The notes under the pieces: model-generated
Told to the model about the DNA's origin: nothing
Databases searched by the model: none
The model's input: only the letters and a program-made list of their open reading frames with translations
NCBI RefSeq assembly: GCF_000003855.2
Contig: NW_003101681.1
Span: 1,551,532-1,615,531, forward strand
Source of the DNA: Blastomyces gilchristii SLH14081
Taxonomy: Eukaryota; Ascomycota; Eurotiomycetes; Onygenales; Ajellomycetaceae
Direction: 5' to 3'
Length of the DNA: 64,000 nt
Part shown: in pieces, positions 9,700-21,600 of the stretch
Layout of the letters: each line of letters opens with the position of its first letter
Position numbering within the stretch: position 1 is the first letter of the stretch
Program-made: the position numbers and the translations under genes

Positions 9700-10360
9700 A
9701 ACATGAATATTTCTTGTGTCTGATTCACAGAATCCTCACTCATGAAATCGGGTCTGTGACTGATTGTGTCAGGTACTACAGTGTCTGATTCCTTTCAGTA
9801 TTTGATATGAAGATTGTATGCTTAGAACTCTGAGATTCAACATACTAAGTATTTGAAAGGTTTTGTTATTAATTATAGATAGATGAGGCTTTTGTGATCT
9901 GTAATCACTGTTGTTGTATGCCTGTTATTAATATATCTATTTCACAATGTCAGCATATGCTTGATTGCTAGCAATTTCTTTTCATGCACTGAGTAATTGA
10001 GCTTGATATCTGATAGTTTTCTACCATCATACATCATCAGATGCAGCTTGCTGTTCTTGCTTATCTGTAGAAGAGTGTCTCTGATAGCTCATTCAGATGT
10101 ATCTGTCTTAATATAGAAAGGTTTATCATAATCTGATTGAATAAGCACTGAGAATATTATTATATGTTCTCTTAGTGTGAGAAAAGCCTCTTTACATGCA
10201 GCATTTCAGATAATTGAATGAAACTTCTTCTTTCACAGATTTGTATCTGTTTCTCTCAAGAGATCTGAGAGTGATGCAGATATTTGTGTGAAATCCTTGA
10301 TAAACCTGTGATAGTATGAGATCAACTCAAGAAACTGTTGTATATAATGTATGTTTCTCA
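9700..10360 (-). pseudogene. B1 RNase H region
   Basis: Between RT and integrase the sense strand gives broken pieces of a Gypsy RNase H: an ASDIA-like start near 10080, Lys/Asp-rich strands and a TDHK-like segment near 9880-9900. The frame contains many stops, so residues are not assigned further. Confidence 0.55.
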
Positions 10361-10367
10361 GCTGTGA

Positions 10368-11100
10368 TTAATTTACTATAACATTCAATTTCTTCAGAAT
10401 GAGATGTATACAGTTATCACTCACTACATGTTCTATGAACTTCAACTCTTCTGTTTCAAACACACACTTGATTGATTTGATGTAGAGCTTATACTCTGTC
10501 AGAGTTGTAAGCACTTCATCAAGATGCTTCAGATGTTTATTATATGAGTTTGAAAAGACTAGAATGTCATTGAGATATACAAGATATGAGGTTTCATTCT
10601 GTTTATGAAGAATTGTATTCATCATTATTTAGAAGATAATGAGTGCATTTATCAGACTGAATGACATTGTCAGGAATTCGAACTTCTCTCATTGCATATT
10701 AAATACAGTTCATGAGACTGACAGTTTATCTATATGAATCTGCCAGTATTCTGAGAGAAGATTGATCTTTGATAGATATCAGGTGTTTCTGACTGTATTC
10801 AACTGTTGTTGAATTCATGACAGTGAATATTCATTCTTGATCATAAGCTTGTTGAGTGCTTAATAATTGATACATATTCATCACTCCTTATCTGTCTTTT
10901 TCATGAATAGAACTGGAAAGCCTCATGTGCTTGATGAGAATTGTATGAGATCATGTTCTAGAAGGTCAGTGATCTGATGCTTCTGTTCTTCAAGATGCAT
11001 TTGTGACAGAGAGTACACATTCTGATTGACTGGTTTTGTGTCCCTCATGTCAATCTCATATATGAATCCTTGTTTCAGCAGCAATTTCAGTGAAAGATCT
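10368..11100 (-). pseudogene. B1 reverse transcriptase
   Basis: The sense strand shows the Gypsy RT in order: VYSLSQMHLEE near 11000, a WGFPVLFMKK strand (~10920) with Trp as TGA in places, a YSLSWIQQ-like segment (~10830), then a 10368-10625 piece with YLVYLNDILVFS. The catalytic box at 10566-10577 is YLND instead of YLDD, a Gly/Asp-type G-to-A hit that would abolish catalysis. The HLKHLDEVL helix and the KCVFETEEL strand that follow are typical of the family. Confidence 0.85.
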
Positions 11101-11109
11101 GTTCAGAAG

Positions 11110-11660
11110 ATCTTCTCATGCTTCTTCAGAAGCTTCTTCATATACTTGTTCTTCTGTATATCTTTTATCTTGGTTTTCTTCACTTCTGAGTTCTGTATGA
11201 CATACAGAATGCTTTCAGATGAGATCTTGTGAATCATTCTCTTTACTTGTTGATGTGTAAGCAGATTTAATCCTTCTATATCAGAGATGTGAAATGTCCT
11301 TCTCATATCAGTTGATAGAATCATATGAACTGTTTTCTTTCTATTGATCAACTGTATATAGCATATACATCATTGAATCTGCAGATTGAATCTTTGAAAT
11401 CAATTGAGTCTGAGAATAAGGTTGTATTTCATGTTCTGCAGCTCTCACACTCAAATATAGCAAGATTATTCTCTGAAGTGCAAGAAAACTCTTACTTTTA
11501 CAGGTAATATCAAATATCAGTTATTAAATAATCTTATATATCAGGAATTCTTCACTCAGCAGACCTCTTTCAATCTTCAGATTATATAATTATCAATATA
11601 TTGTATAAAAGCTTCTGTGTCTGTTAACACTTTTGCAGCTATCTCTCAATTCTTATCTAA
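11110..11660 (-). pseudogene. B1 protease and linker to RT
   Basis: On the sense strand LTDTEAF lies near 11600: the aspartic protease D-T-G/A motif with Gly changed to Glu. An open stretch at 11103-11351 follows (HISDIEGLNLLTHQQVKRMIH), the linker into RT. B2 keeps this part up to its deletion point, with LADTEV at about 41020. Confidence 0.65.
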
Positions 11661-11699
11661 GTGTTCTCTATACATTAACATTTCAGATCTTAAGACATT

Positions 11700-13100
11700 A
11701 AGATGAGTGTTCACTTCATTCTTATCTGTATCTTATTCAGAAGTCTGCTTCTTCTTTATATTCACAGAATTCAGAGAATCATCTAACACAGACATCTTTT
11801 TAACTTTGAAGACTTTTCATAGAATATCAGTGAGTGTCTTCAAGCTCACTGATTCTGCTAGTTTTTTGACTTTCTTGCTTCTCTTGACTATGCATGCTGA
11901 GTGTAATCTTTTATATCATGATTTTGACATCTACAGTTAAAGCAAGCTCAATGCTTATAATATCAAGATTTTCACTCAGAGAATCTCTTTTTCAGAGAAT
12001 TTGATGCTTTAGTAATGACATTCAGATCTAGATTCATTGTGTCTGAGTATATAGCTTGTATTATAGAAGTCTGATTACTCATTCTCTGCTGAGACATACT
12101 CAATTACAGTATTTTCTGTCACAATTGACTCACTTGTTCTCATACAATGAGAATATTATATACTTTCTTCACTATGTCTGACTGTGAGATTAAGCATTTT
12201 CATTTCACTCTCAACTCAGATGTAAGATCATGAATGAAGATCTGTAAATAGAAAGATGTTGAGAGCTCTTCATTCAATATGAGATAGTGTAAGCTGAAGT
12301 ATATGAAGTATAATATAAGATCACTCACTTGTCTACACTCAGTGAAGTGTTTATAATACTTATCTTATATATTCACTTTCTCAAAGTTATATAAGATTCA
12401 TTTGAAAAACTCATTTCATGTTTATAGAAATGAATATTACTCTGAGTCTGTGAGATTTATCTTTTTATCAGTTATTTATAATGACTTTGCTTTTCTATGT
12501 AGAAATGTAGCAGATTTTAAGACTTGTTAAAATTCTGTTAACTGTCTGTCTGTGAGTTTACATTCAATCTGATAATATGATTGTATCTGACTTAGTCAGC
12601 TGATTACAGCATCATTTTTTCAGTCACTATTAAAGCTTAGTGACTCTGACAGATCTTCTGACTTGATGTATTTCATGCTTGAATTCTCATTCTGTGCAGT
12701 GATCTCTGATGATGTGTATACTTCTGAAGAGATTGTGAATAATTGTGATGAGATCTTCAGGTTCAGTGTAGTTGTCTGTCTGTGTAAACATTCAATCTTC
12801 TGCTGCAGGCCTAAGATCTGGTTTTCTCTATTCTTATTAATGATGATAATTATATTGATGAAGCTCTTCATAGTGAATGCTTGATCTGCAGCAAATGCTA
12901 ATTGTTGTTTAGCTTTCATCTCAGTCTGTCACTGTGTATGCAAGGTCTTGATCTTGTTTAGAATTCTTGTACATGTACAGAGCTTTGATTCTAGTTCAGT
13001 GATCTTGACTGCTTTTCTTACTGTTTTGAGTAAACTCTCTGAGAGGTTCTGCATATCTTTCAGTTCAGGTAGCAGAGAAGAATGTTGTTCATATCAGTTA
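11700..13100 (-). pseudogene. B1 Gag with CCHC knuckle
   Basis: The longest open piece is 12620-12919 (99 codons), with a coiled-coil-like NQILGLQQKIECLHRQ segment. Near the C-terminus, 11903-11944, stands a CCHC knuckle: CFNCRCQNHDIKDY, Cys-x2-Cys-x4-His-x4-Cys with the last Cys changed to Tyr. B2 has the same knuckle at 40697-40738. Gag forms the particle and binds RNA through the knuckle. The N-terminus is not resolved. Confidence 0.7.
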
Positions 13101-13513
13101 GAGAAGGTATTCATTTCAGTGGTTTCTAATTGATTGTACAATATCTATCATTATATTACTCTATCACTATATTATTATATGATTTCTGTTATCATTGTAT
13201 GACTCTGGTGATAGCCACTTCTTCTTTTATCCTTCTTTTGAGTAGAGAGTGAACTTCTTTGAATCTGGTTCATCACTCTCATTCTCTTTCTCACATCTCA
13301 TCTGTTTGCTTTTCATATGTGACATTTATCTGAGTGTGAAGTTTTCCCTTAACAAGTGAAGCAGTATCAATTAGATGCTCTTCTGCTCACTGCTCTTTAT
13401 ACACTATCTTTTGAGGTGTTCTAGAATCACACTGGCATGATAACTATGAATTGCTTTGTAGATGGAATTATCACACTCTGAAGGAGTCTGTGCTTCTCAT
13501 CAGTTTTTAGACA
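13101..13513 (-). other. B1 5' leader
   Basis: Between the 5' LTR and gag; no clear ORF. B2 has the corresponding stretch at 38141-38550. Confidence 0.45.
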
Positions 13514-13521
13514 TGCTATCA
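13514..13521 (-). other. Possible primer-binding site of B1
   Basis: Two bases inside the 5' LTR the sense strand reads TGATAGCATG. The same sequence follows the B2 5' LTR at 38133. With one G-to-A change undone it would resemble the TGGTAGCA start of sites complementary to initiator Met tRNA. This is tentative. Confidence 0.4.
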
Positions 13522-13523
13522 GA

Positions 13524-13707
13524 TGTGATTCAAAGGTTGCTTAAGCCAGTGTACAATTACAGACATATGCCGGCTTCTTATATATTGTAATATCATACGC
13601 TAATTTAATTAGCGGCCGCTATGGCCCCTTTACACTTGTACGCGTACGCTAGTAGTTCGGAAGCGGCCGCGTTATTATCCGACGGTCGTACGTTCTTCCG
13701 AACCACA
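13524..13707 (-). repeat. B1 5' LTR
   Basis: 184 bp, TGTGATTC to GAACCACA. The left (inner) half has lost CpGs kept in the partner. The right (outer) half keeps GTACGCGTACGC, GCGGCCGCG and CGACGGTCGTACG. Confidence 0.93.
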
Positions 13708-13711
13708 ACAG

Positions 13712-14800
13712 AGTTCTCTTCTAAGAATTTCTTATATTCATGAAGTAAAGAGATATGAAAAACATTGTATATCTGCAACTCAGATAACAGTTTCAATCTA
13801 TAGAACTGTAAACTAACTTTCTTCATAATCTTGTAAGACTCTGTCTGTAAGAGATTCAGCTTCTTACTAGATCTCTATATAATGATATTTTCTAGACTCA
13901 GTCAGACTCTATCATCTTTCTTAAAACTCTTTATAATATACTTAAAGTCATAGTATCTCTTCTAATACTCTTGAGTCTTTCTCAAGAATTCACAGGCTTT
14001 CTCTCAGATCTTCTGAATTCTCTCAGTCTGTTCATAGATATTATCATACTCTATAGTATACTCTCACAGGTTCATCAAGATCATTCACAGATAAGTCTCA
14101 GTGAGCATTTCAAAGAGGGTTTTATTTGTGTTAATATGTTTTAAGTTGTTATATATAAACTCTGTAAATGATAATTAATGTACTCAGTCATTCTGATTGT
14201 AATTAATAAAGCATCACAGATACTGTTTTAATATACTCATCAGATATTCTATCTGATTATCTGTCTGTTAATGAAAAGCTGTACTTAGATCTTATGAGAT
14301 CTTCAGTATAGTTATCAGATCAGATCAGAACTCTTCTGTGAAGATTAATTCTCTATCTAAGATAATGTTTACAGATAACTCATGCAACTGAATCATATTA
14401 TAAATGAAGATATGAGTTAAATTCTTTGACTTCAAGTTCTTACAGATGAGTATAAAGTGTGTTATCTTGATAAAGTAATTCACTATCATTAGCACACTGT
14501 TAAAGCAGGTATTATATATGTTCTTACTTTTAGAGAGACTTATAAGAATATTCATTTCTAGCTGTTCTCAAGGTTTCTGTGAAATGAGTAGAGAAGTAAG
14601 TTCTTCATATAATCTGAACTACATTATCTGTGAATTCTGATAAATAGTATAAGAATTCACTATCTTCTTCACAAGTTCTTGTATCTTTGATTAGAAGTAT
14701 TTTCTTATGAGTAACTTATGAGTTCTAGTATCTGTAAAATAATCTGCTAGAGAAGAGTCATGATATCTTTTAATAAGTTCTATGTATAGAAACTCATTTA
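13712..14800 (-). pseudogene. A1 integrase
   Basis: The sense strand starts with a His finger (KRYHDSSLADYF near 14760). The catalytic core follows in the open piece 14325-14555 (SLSKSKNIYNTCFNSVLMIV, family D of the D,D35E triad mutated to N, then IILDREL). The C-terminal segment ELQIYNVFHISLLHEYKKFLEE lies next to the B1 insertion (13720-13800), where the chromodomain would follow. The codons after 13707 read into the B1 LTR and are not part of the gene. Confidence 0.8.
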
Positions 14801-15800
14801 CAGGTATATAAATCTAGTTCTCTCTTTATAAGAGATTATTTAAGTCTCTTCAATTCTTTATTTCTACAGAGTTGATCTCTGCTGTGAGCAGTTTCTGAAT
14901 ATACTAAGCATATTCATTCTTCAGTTACAGTTCAGACAATCTAAATAGAAGATCTTATAAAGACTTATACTCTGTTTTTTCTTACATCAGATCTTTCATG
15001 ATGCTTCTCAAAGCTTATAAACTCTTCAGATTATAGATACTCTCTTCAAGAATTCTCACAGAGATTCTCAGAGTGTTGACTCTCAGTGTTATAGAGAGTA
15101 GTTGTACAGACTTCTTCTCTTTCTCTTTTCTCTTCTCTCACAGAGAATTAAGAGACTCTTCAGTCAATTTCTTTATAACACTTAATCTGAGTATTCTGTG
15201 AAGCTTTTCTATCTTCTCTAGTCTCTCTGTGTCTGTTATTCTGATCTTCTTAATATAGTCTGGTCTGTGAGAGAGTCTGTTCACTGAGTTCTTAGTTCTC
15301 TTGATATATTCTATCTTGAATCAGAACTCACTCAGTCTCTGAGCTCAGTGAACCTGCTGTTATAAGAGTTTCTTAATTAAAGCAAACTGTTATAAGCTGT
15401 TATAATCAGTTCTAACAGTAATTCCTGTTACAAGGCTCTCAAAGTAGTAATATCAGTGATAGAAGGATTTCACTATTATAAGAAGCTTCTAATTATAAAT
15501 ATTATAGTTGATCTCTGCAGATTGCATCTTCTGTGAGAAAAAGATCACTGAAACTCAGTTCTCATTCAGCTGTAGTTATAAGATTATTTCTGAAATTATA
15601 AAGAAGAAGATATCTGTCTTTAATCTGATTAAGAGTAAGAGATTAAAGTGAAACAGTATTACTGTATCTATAAATATCTATTTCAATCTTGTAAAGACTC
15701 TGTAAGCTTCTAAGATAAGAAAGTTCTTACAATTCTCTCTTCTCAACAATCTTTTCATTCTTCATTTATAGAATAACTTCTTCTTGTTTTCACTCTTCAG
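14800..15800 (-). pseudogene. A1 RNase H and connection region
   Basis: Degraded sense-strand sequence between RT and integrase. Isolated RNase H pieces are visible (a DYNSL-like stretch near 15420 and ELLAIV-type positions near 15320), and highly charged codons run at 15060-15200. The order matches A2 and A4. Confidence 0.5.
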
Positions 15801-15849
15801 CATGTCTGTAAGAGCTAAGAAGATTCTTATAAATACAAAGATAAATTAT

Positions 15850-16814
15850 CTATAGAAATTCACAAAGCTCAGAAAGATCTGAATCTTATAAATACTAGTT
15901 AACTCTGATTATAATAGAATAGTCTCAATCTACAAAGATTCTATCTGAATATCATCTGTGATAATTATATATTCTTGAAAATTAATTCAGCAGATACTGA
16001 AGTTACATTTTATAAGCTTAATATACAGTTCTGTCTCATCTAAGATCTTTAACATACTTTGTATATACTCAGTGTGTTCTTTCTTCTTTATAAAGTATAT
16101 TATCACATCATTCAGATATATTATCACAAAGACATTCAGATATATATAAAGTGTTTTATTAATAAAAGACTGAAATACTGCAGAGATATTAATCAGATCA
16201 AAAGACATCACTAGATATTTAAATAATTTCAGTGCAGTTCTAAAGACAGTCTTTTATTTATTCTCAGACTGTATTTATAGTCATGTATATACATTGATTA
16301 CATTCAGTTATGTGAATATGACAGCTTCTGTAAGACAGTTGATTACATTCTCAATCAGAGACAGAGAATAGCAGCTCTTTATTATCTTGAAGTTCAGATT
16401 ATAATAGTCTACATACAATCTGAGATCTTTATTCTTCTTCTTTATAAATATCACAGAGGCTTTTATAAAGATCTGTGAAGATTAGATAAAGTCATTCTTC
16501 AGATTCTTCTTCACATAGGCCTGTAAGATCTCTGTTTTATAATGAGAGAGCTTATAGATTAGTCTTCAGAAGAGTTTCTGCTCTTCTATTAAATCTATTA
16601 TCAGATTCTTCTCATAGTGAGAAGAAAGCTCAGCTGCCTTTACTGAGTGAAATATCTCTGTAAGATCTTGATATTTCTCTGATATCTGAAGCTTAGTTTT
16701 CATGACTGCAAGATTCTCAGACACTTGTAAAGTCATTATATAGATGAGCTTGTCTTCTCTAATTAACTCTGCAGTATCAACTGATTCTATCTCTGTGAGT
16801 AAGTCTGTTAACAC
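15850..16814 (-). pseudogene. A1 reverse transcriptase
   Basis: Sense-strand RT of Gypsy type. The open piece 15987-16211 includes FDLINISAVFQSFINKTL, then VFVIIYLNDVIIYF with the catalytic box YLND at 16107-16118 (first Asp changed to Asn), the EHTEYIQSML helix and ELYIKLIKCNF. Upstream lies the piece 16566-16814. The other three A copies have YLNN. Confidence 0.85.
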
Positions 16815-16849
16815 TGATTAGAAGTATAAACCTGACTTACAGACAGCTA

Positions 16850-18300
16850 TGTGCAGATTATATCTTTAAAGTTATATAAGTCTTAAGTACATGTTATCTG
16901 TGATGTTCATAATAATCACAGTTTCTGTAAATCTTCTTCAGATTTCAGAGAGATCTTGCAATTCAAAGATGACTCTTATGAGTTTCTCAGTTCTCAGATC
17001 TGAGTTCTCATATTCTGCTTATTACAAGAGCAGGTTCTCAGTTTTCATTATTTAACTCATTCACTTTACAAGCTTTAGAGACACTACAGTGACCTGAGAT
17101 TCTAAGTTCATTAATACTTTTCATACTTATGAGACAGTAGTACTGCAGTGCAGTCTCTCTCTGTAAGTAAGTATTTTCATTGAAAGAGTAACAGATTCAG
17201 ATATCAGCTTCAAGACTCTTAAGAAGGCTGTTACTGACTCTGTCTGTGACTTCTTAAATTTCTATTTTGATTTATCTGAACAGTTTGCACAGAGATGTTC
17301 TAATTTAAAACAGATAAAGCAGAGTCTCTTTTTCTTAATCTTTCTGTTATACACTCTATTTACAGAAGCTTATAAAGCTCTCTCTCTCTACTCAGCAGTC
17401 AGATATGAATCTCTCTATATCTTGTTATCTTTTTCTGATAAATCTGTTCTCTGTTATTCTGATTCTTACAGAGTTAATCAGTGATCTACTCTTCATAGAT
17501 CTATGACTCTCACAGTGATCTGTAAGTAATGAATGAGAGTTATCAGTTTCTTCAGAGTTAAGAACTTAGAATCTTACTTAATAAGCTTGTTCTATATATC
17601 TTTATTCAGTCTCTTTATAAATATCATTATTCAGATCTTATTTCAGAGCCCTGTTTTCACAGATCTTAATTCACATCATAATTTTATAAAATGCTGTGAG
17701 TAGTCTTTATCAGATTTCTCATCTCTTTTTCTAATATTGATAATTATAACTCAGATGTTCTCTGTTCAGCTCACAGAGTCTCTTAACTTATTCTCTAAAT
17801 AGATCTTGAGAACAGATCAGTAGAATCTCTTATAATCATTCTCTAGATAATTCAGCCAGTTCTTAGCTTCAGTAGTGTAATAGAGGTCTGTTATTACATA
17901 GATAACAGCTTCTTCATCTTTTATATCACACAGTCAGACTTATGAGTTAATTTCAAATACAAACTTATAAAAGCTTTTATAGATTGTAATTCAATAAGTA
18001 ATCTTAAGTAATTATAGCTTAAGAAAGTTTCTTTTCAGTTTGTGAGTATCTCTGAAGATTATGTCTAGAGACTCAGTTTAAGAGTGTTTGCAGACAGTAA
18101 GCATTTCTTATAGAAAAATAGCTTGATTCTGCAGAAGATGCTCAAGAATATTCTTCACTGAGATTGATTTATTTATGAATTTGAAGAATTTCTCTGTCAC
18201 AGATGCAGAGAATAATATCTTATAAGTAATTAATAAGTTCTCTGAGACTTCTTTTATGAGAGCTATTTATGATTTAAGTGACTGCTTCTGAGTGTCTGTA
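16850..18300 (-). pseudogene. A1 Gag with CCHC knuckle and protease region
   Basis: The sense strand gives broken Gag helices from about 18300 down. A clear CCHC knuckle stands at 17280-17321 (CFICFKLEHLCANC: Cys-x2-Cys-x4-His-x4-Cys, all four ligands kept). The protease would follow at about 16850-17100; its active site cannot be assigned. In A4 the same knuckle (60139-60181) has lost two Cys to Tyr. Confidence 0.7.
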
Positions 18301-18382
18301 GTAGAGTTCACAGAGATTGAAGTATGTGAGTTTCTAGTTCTTTCAGTTATAACAGATGATTGCTGACTGACTGAGCTTGAAA

Positions 18383-18640
18383 TATAAGAATAAGTGCTCA
18401 CAGGTGATTATTCAGGTGTTTGCAGCTTGACATGATATGTACTGTTAACTACTAGAAGTATTCACAGTAGAAAGATAAAATGTAGAAATCAAATGTATAA
18501 TAGTATTTAAGCTGAGTTGTGAATAGTATTCACAAACTCCAGTCTATATAGTTGTGTGTAGCCAAGGGCCGCTAGCCCTATTAGTTACGCGAGAGATAGG
18601 AATAGAGGTAAAGAATCCGCAAGAAGCGGGATTTCTTACA
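18383..18640 (-). repeat. A1 5' LTR
   Basis: 258 bp. The first bases are TATAAG (TGTAAG with one transition) and the end is TTTCTTACA. Here the right, outer part keeps CpGs (TTACGCGAG, AATCCGC, AAGCGGG), the mirror image of its partner at 3055. It is followed by the target duplication ATTCA. Confidence 0.93.
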
Positions 18641-18645
18641 ATTCA

Positions 18646-21600
18646 ATAGATTTAGTTAATAGGTCTGATTAACAAACATTCTTTAGAAAAGATATGAAAC
18701 AGAAATCTATTATAAATCTAATCTTCATATCATAAAATCTAATGAAAAAAAGACTTGTAAACTGATTTATTAATTCAAATAAGACATCAGAATCAGATCA
18801 TGAGATTATTCAATTTAATATTAAACTAAGTAAAAAACAAATGAGTGAAAACCCTCTTCTCTCTAATCAGTTTAACTTTGAAAAAGCTGATTGAAAAGCA
18901 GTTGAAGAAAGTATAAAACTGTTAAAATCTGAAAGATAGAGTGAGCTATATTGAAATTCTGATCAAGATATCTCAAATGAAATACTTGAGAATAGAGTGA
19001 AGCTCATTACATCTATTATTCTAACAAGTGTTAGAGATAATATTTTAAAGAGAAAATCTTCTGAGTATTTAAAATCTTGATAAAATGAGAATATCTCATC
19101 TAAAAGAAAAGAATTAGCTACTGTTAGAAGAGATTGAAAGAATGATATAATATCTGATAAAGAGTTTAAAGCTGTCAGAAATGAATATTTTTCAGATATT
19201 AAAAGAGCTAAAACAGACTGCTGAAATAAATTTCTTAAAGAAGCATAAGAAAAGAAAGTTTTTAAAGCTTTTAACTATACTAAAACAAGAAGTGTAGCAA
19301 AACTTCCAGTCTTAGAATATGAGTTTTAGAATGAATCATATACAGCAAACTCTTTTGAGAAAAAATGTCAAGCTTTCATGAGAATTCTCTTTCAAAACTC
19401 ACCAGATTCAGATTCAGAGAAAGAGAATATATCACTTCTCAACTACATTGATGAAAATGACTGGGAATGACCTGATCTTACATAAGATGAATTAGAGTCA
19501 GCTGTTTTCTCAAGTTCTGTTAAAACTGCTACAGGGCCTGATTCAATTAATCACTTAATTATTCAAAATATATATTTCTACTTAAAGAATGAATATTTTG
19601 AGCTCTTTTTCAATCTCTTGAAAAATGAATATTATTCTGAATGCTGAAGAGAAGTCACTGAAGTGATTCTTACAAAACCTAATAGAAAAACTTCAATTTC
19701 TAAGTCATATAGAGTAATATCTCTATTAAACTGTCTAAAAAAGATTTTAGAAAAGATAATAGCTACTCAACTATCTTTTATAAGCTCTATTAATAACTCT
19801 CTTTTATTCAGTGAATAAATGAGAGATAGAAAACAATGTTCTGCAATTGACACTGTTCTCTCAGTTATTCATAATATTTAAATAGTAAAGTATGAAGATC
19901 TGGTCTCAACTGCAGTTTTTATTGATATAAAAGAAGCACTTGATTATGTTTCAAAGTCAAAGTTAATTCAGACTTTGAAGATGTTAAAACTGTCATTTTC
20001 TCTAATAAAATGAGTTAACTGTTTTATATCTAAAAGAATTATACAACTTTTCTTTGATGAAATGAAATAAGACAAGACTGAGATAAAAATAGAAGTATCA
20101 CAAGAATCTTCAATCTCACTCATTTTATTTACAATATACACTGTATATCTATTCAAAGATAGAAACATGAAAATAGTGTGATTCCTGAGTTATATAGATG
20201 ATATTGATCTAGTCTACAGCTTAAAAACTATCAAAGAGAATTTGAAAGTGATTGAAAAAGCTACAAAGAAAATCTTTGTCAGAGCAGATATTAATCAAAT
20301 TCAATTTAATATGAATAAAACTGAGTTAATTCATTTCTTTCTAGATTCAATGAGAAAGAACTATCTCTAACTCTTTTAAATAGAGAGATTAAACCCAGTT
20401 TAAATGTCAAATAATTAGAAGTATGATTAAACTCTAAGTTGAATTTTAAATATTATATTCAACAAAGAACTGTCAAGGTAGAAAGACTATTAAATAACAT
20501 TATCAGACTATTAAATACAGAGAGAGATCTATTCTTTCAGGCTATGAGACAGTTATATATAGCCTGTATTACCTCAGTAGCTGATTATGAAGTTCAAGTT
20601 TAATGAAATAATTAAGAAAATTTCACTGAACTCTTTCAAAGTCTGTAAAACAGAGCTTTGAGAAGAATTCTGAAAGCATTCAAATCATCTTCTATTAAAG
20701 CAATGAAAATTGAAGATTCAATTCTCTCTTCTACTATTAGATTTAAAAAGGCCTATATAAACTATGCTCTGAGAGTTATAAAGATGAGCTTAAATTATAT
20801 AATCAGAGAAAGAGTCTCTTCTTCATTTTCATCAATTAACTCTGAAAATGAACTGGATTAGAATAGATTTCTTAATTGAAATGAAAATAATTCTTCAAAG
20901 AAAATGCCTTCTCAACTGTACAGACTATACTCACTGATTAAAAATCAATTTTCTTCTTTAAATATTAAAAAAGTTGATCATGAGAAGTTATCTCTCTGAA
21001 GAGAAAAGCTTGAATCTCTTATAAACTTACAAATAAGTGAACTATCTAAAGAGAAAGAATATGAACAGTATTTGAAGAGAATTTCTACAATCAATATAAA
21101 AGACTCTATTCTGATTTATTCAGATGACTTAAAAAACAAGAATTTGAATAGATTAGATACAGACATTGCTTATACTGAAGATAATATTAATTTTATCTCA
21201 GATTTCTGAAATTTAGACTGTGAATCTGAAGTCTTTGACACTGAACTATTTATAATAGTGAAAGCTTTCAAACTTATTGAAATAAAATCTTATAAAAGAG
21301 AAATTAGTTTGAAAGAGACATGAATATTCTCTGATAGTCAAGCTACTTTAAAAAGACTTAGAAATAGTCAGATTTATAATGATCAAATAAATCTTGAACT
21401 GATCTTAAACTCTGTTTTAAAAATTCAAAAGAGAAGAATATCAAAGCTGATAATTCATCTGCACTGAGTTCCTGCTCATATAAATATTCATGGCAATGAA
21501 TTGGCTGATTCAGCTGCAAAAAAAGGTTCAGAACTAAGCAGATCTATTCAAAAAATTATGTCCTGATCTTTTATAAAGAGAAAAATAAAAGAATCTTGTT

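Larger units (their letters stand above)
5380..13707 (-). mobile_element. LTR element B1 (Gypsy), inserted in A1
   Basis: An 8328-bp element between 184-bp LTRs (5380-5563 and 13524-13707) with the 4-bp target duplication ACAG at 5376-5379 and 13708-13711. The empty site is seen in A2 near 28915. Sense is minus: 5' LTR 13524-13707, gag with CCHC, protease, RT, RNase H, integrase, then a region of about 3 kb before the 3' LTR. That region holds a small sense ORF and a spliced gene on the opposite strand. B2 at 37963-44779 is a second, pol-deleted copy. Confidence 0.93.
3055..18640 (-). mobile_element. LTR element A1 (Gypsy chromovirus), inserted in the LINE
   Basis: Two 258-bp LTRs (3055-3312 and 18383-18640) flank an element whose coding strand is minus. 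The 5-bp target duplication ATTCA lies at 3050-3054 and 18641-18645. Without B1 it measures about 7.25 kb. Reading leftward: 5' LTR, gag with one CCHC knuckle, protease region, RT, RNase H, integrase, chromodomain, an accessory ORF, a long 3' UTR, polypurine tract and 3' LTR. B1 is inserted between the integrase C-terminus (13712) and the chromodomain (5362). All frames are broken. Confidence 0.92.

Noticed and set aside
13605..13826. 73-codon minus-strand ORF taken as one gene
   Set aside because: Its N-terminal part is A1 integrase and its end is B1 LTR; a chimera made by the insertion.
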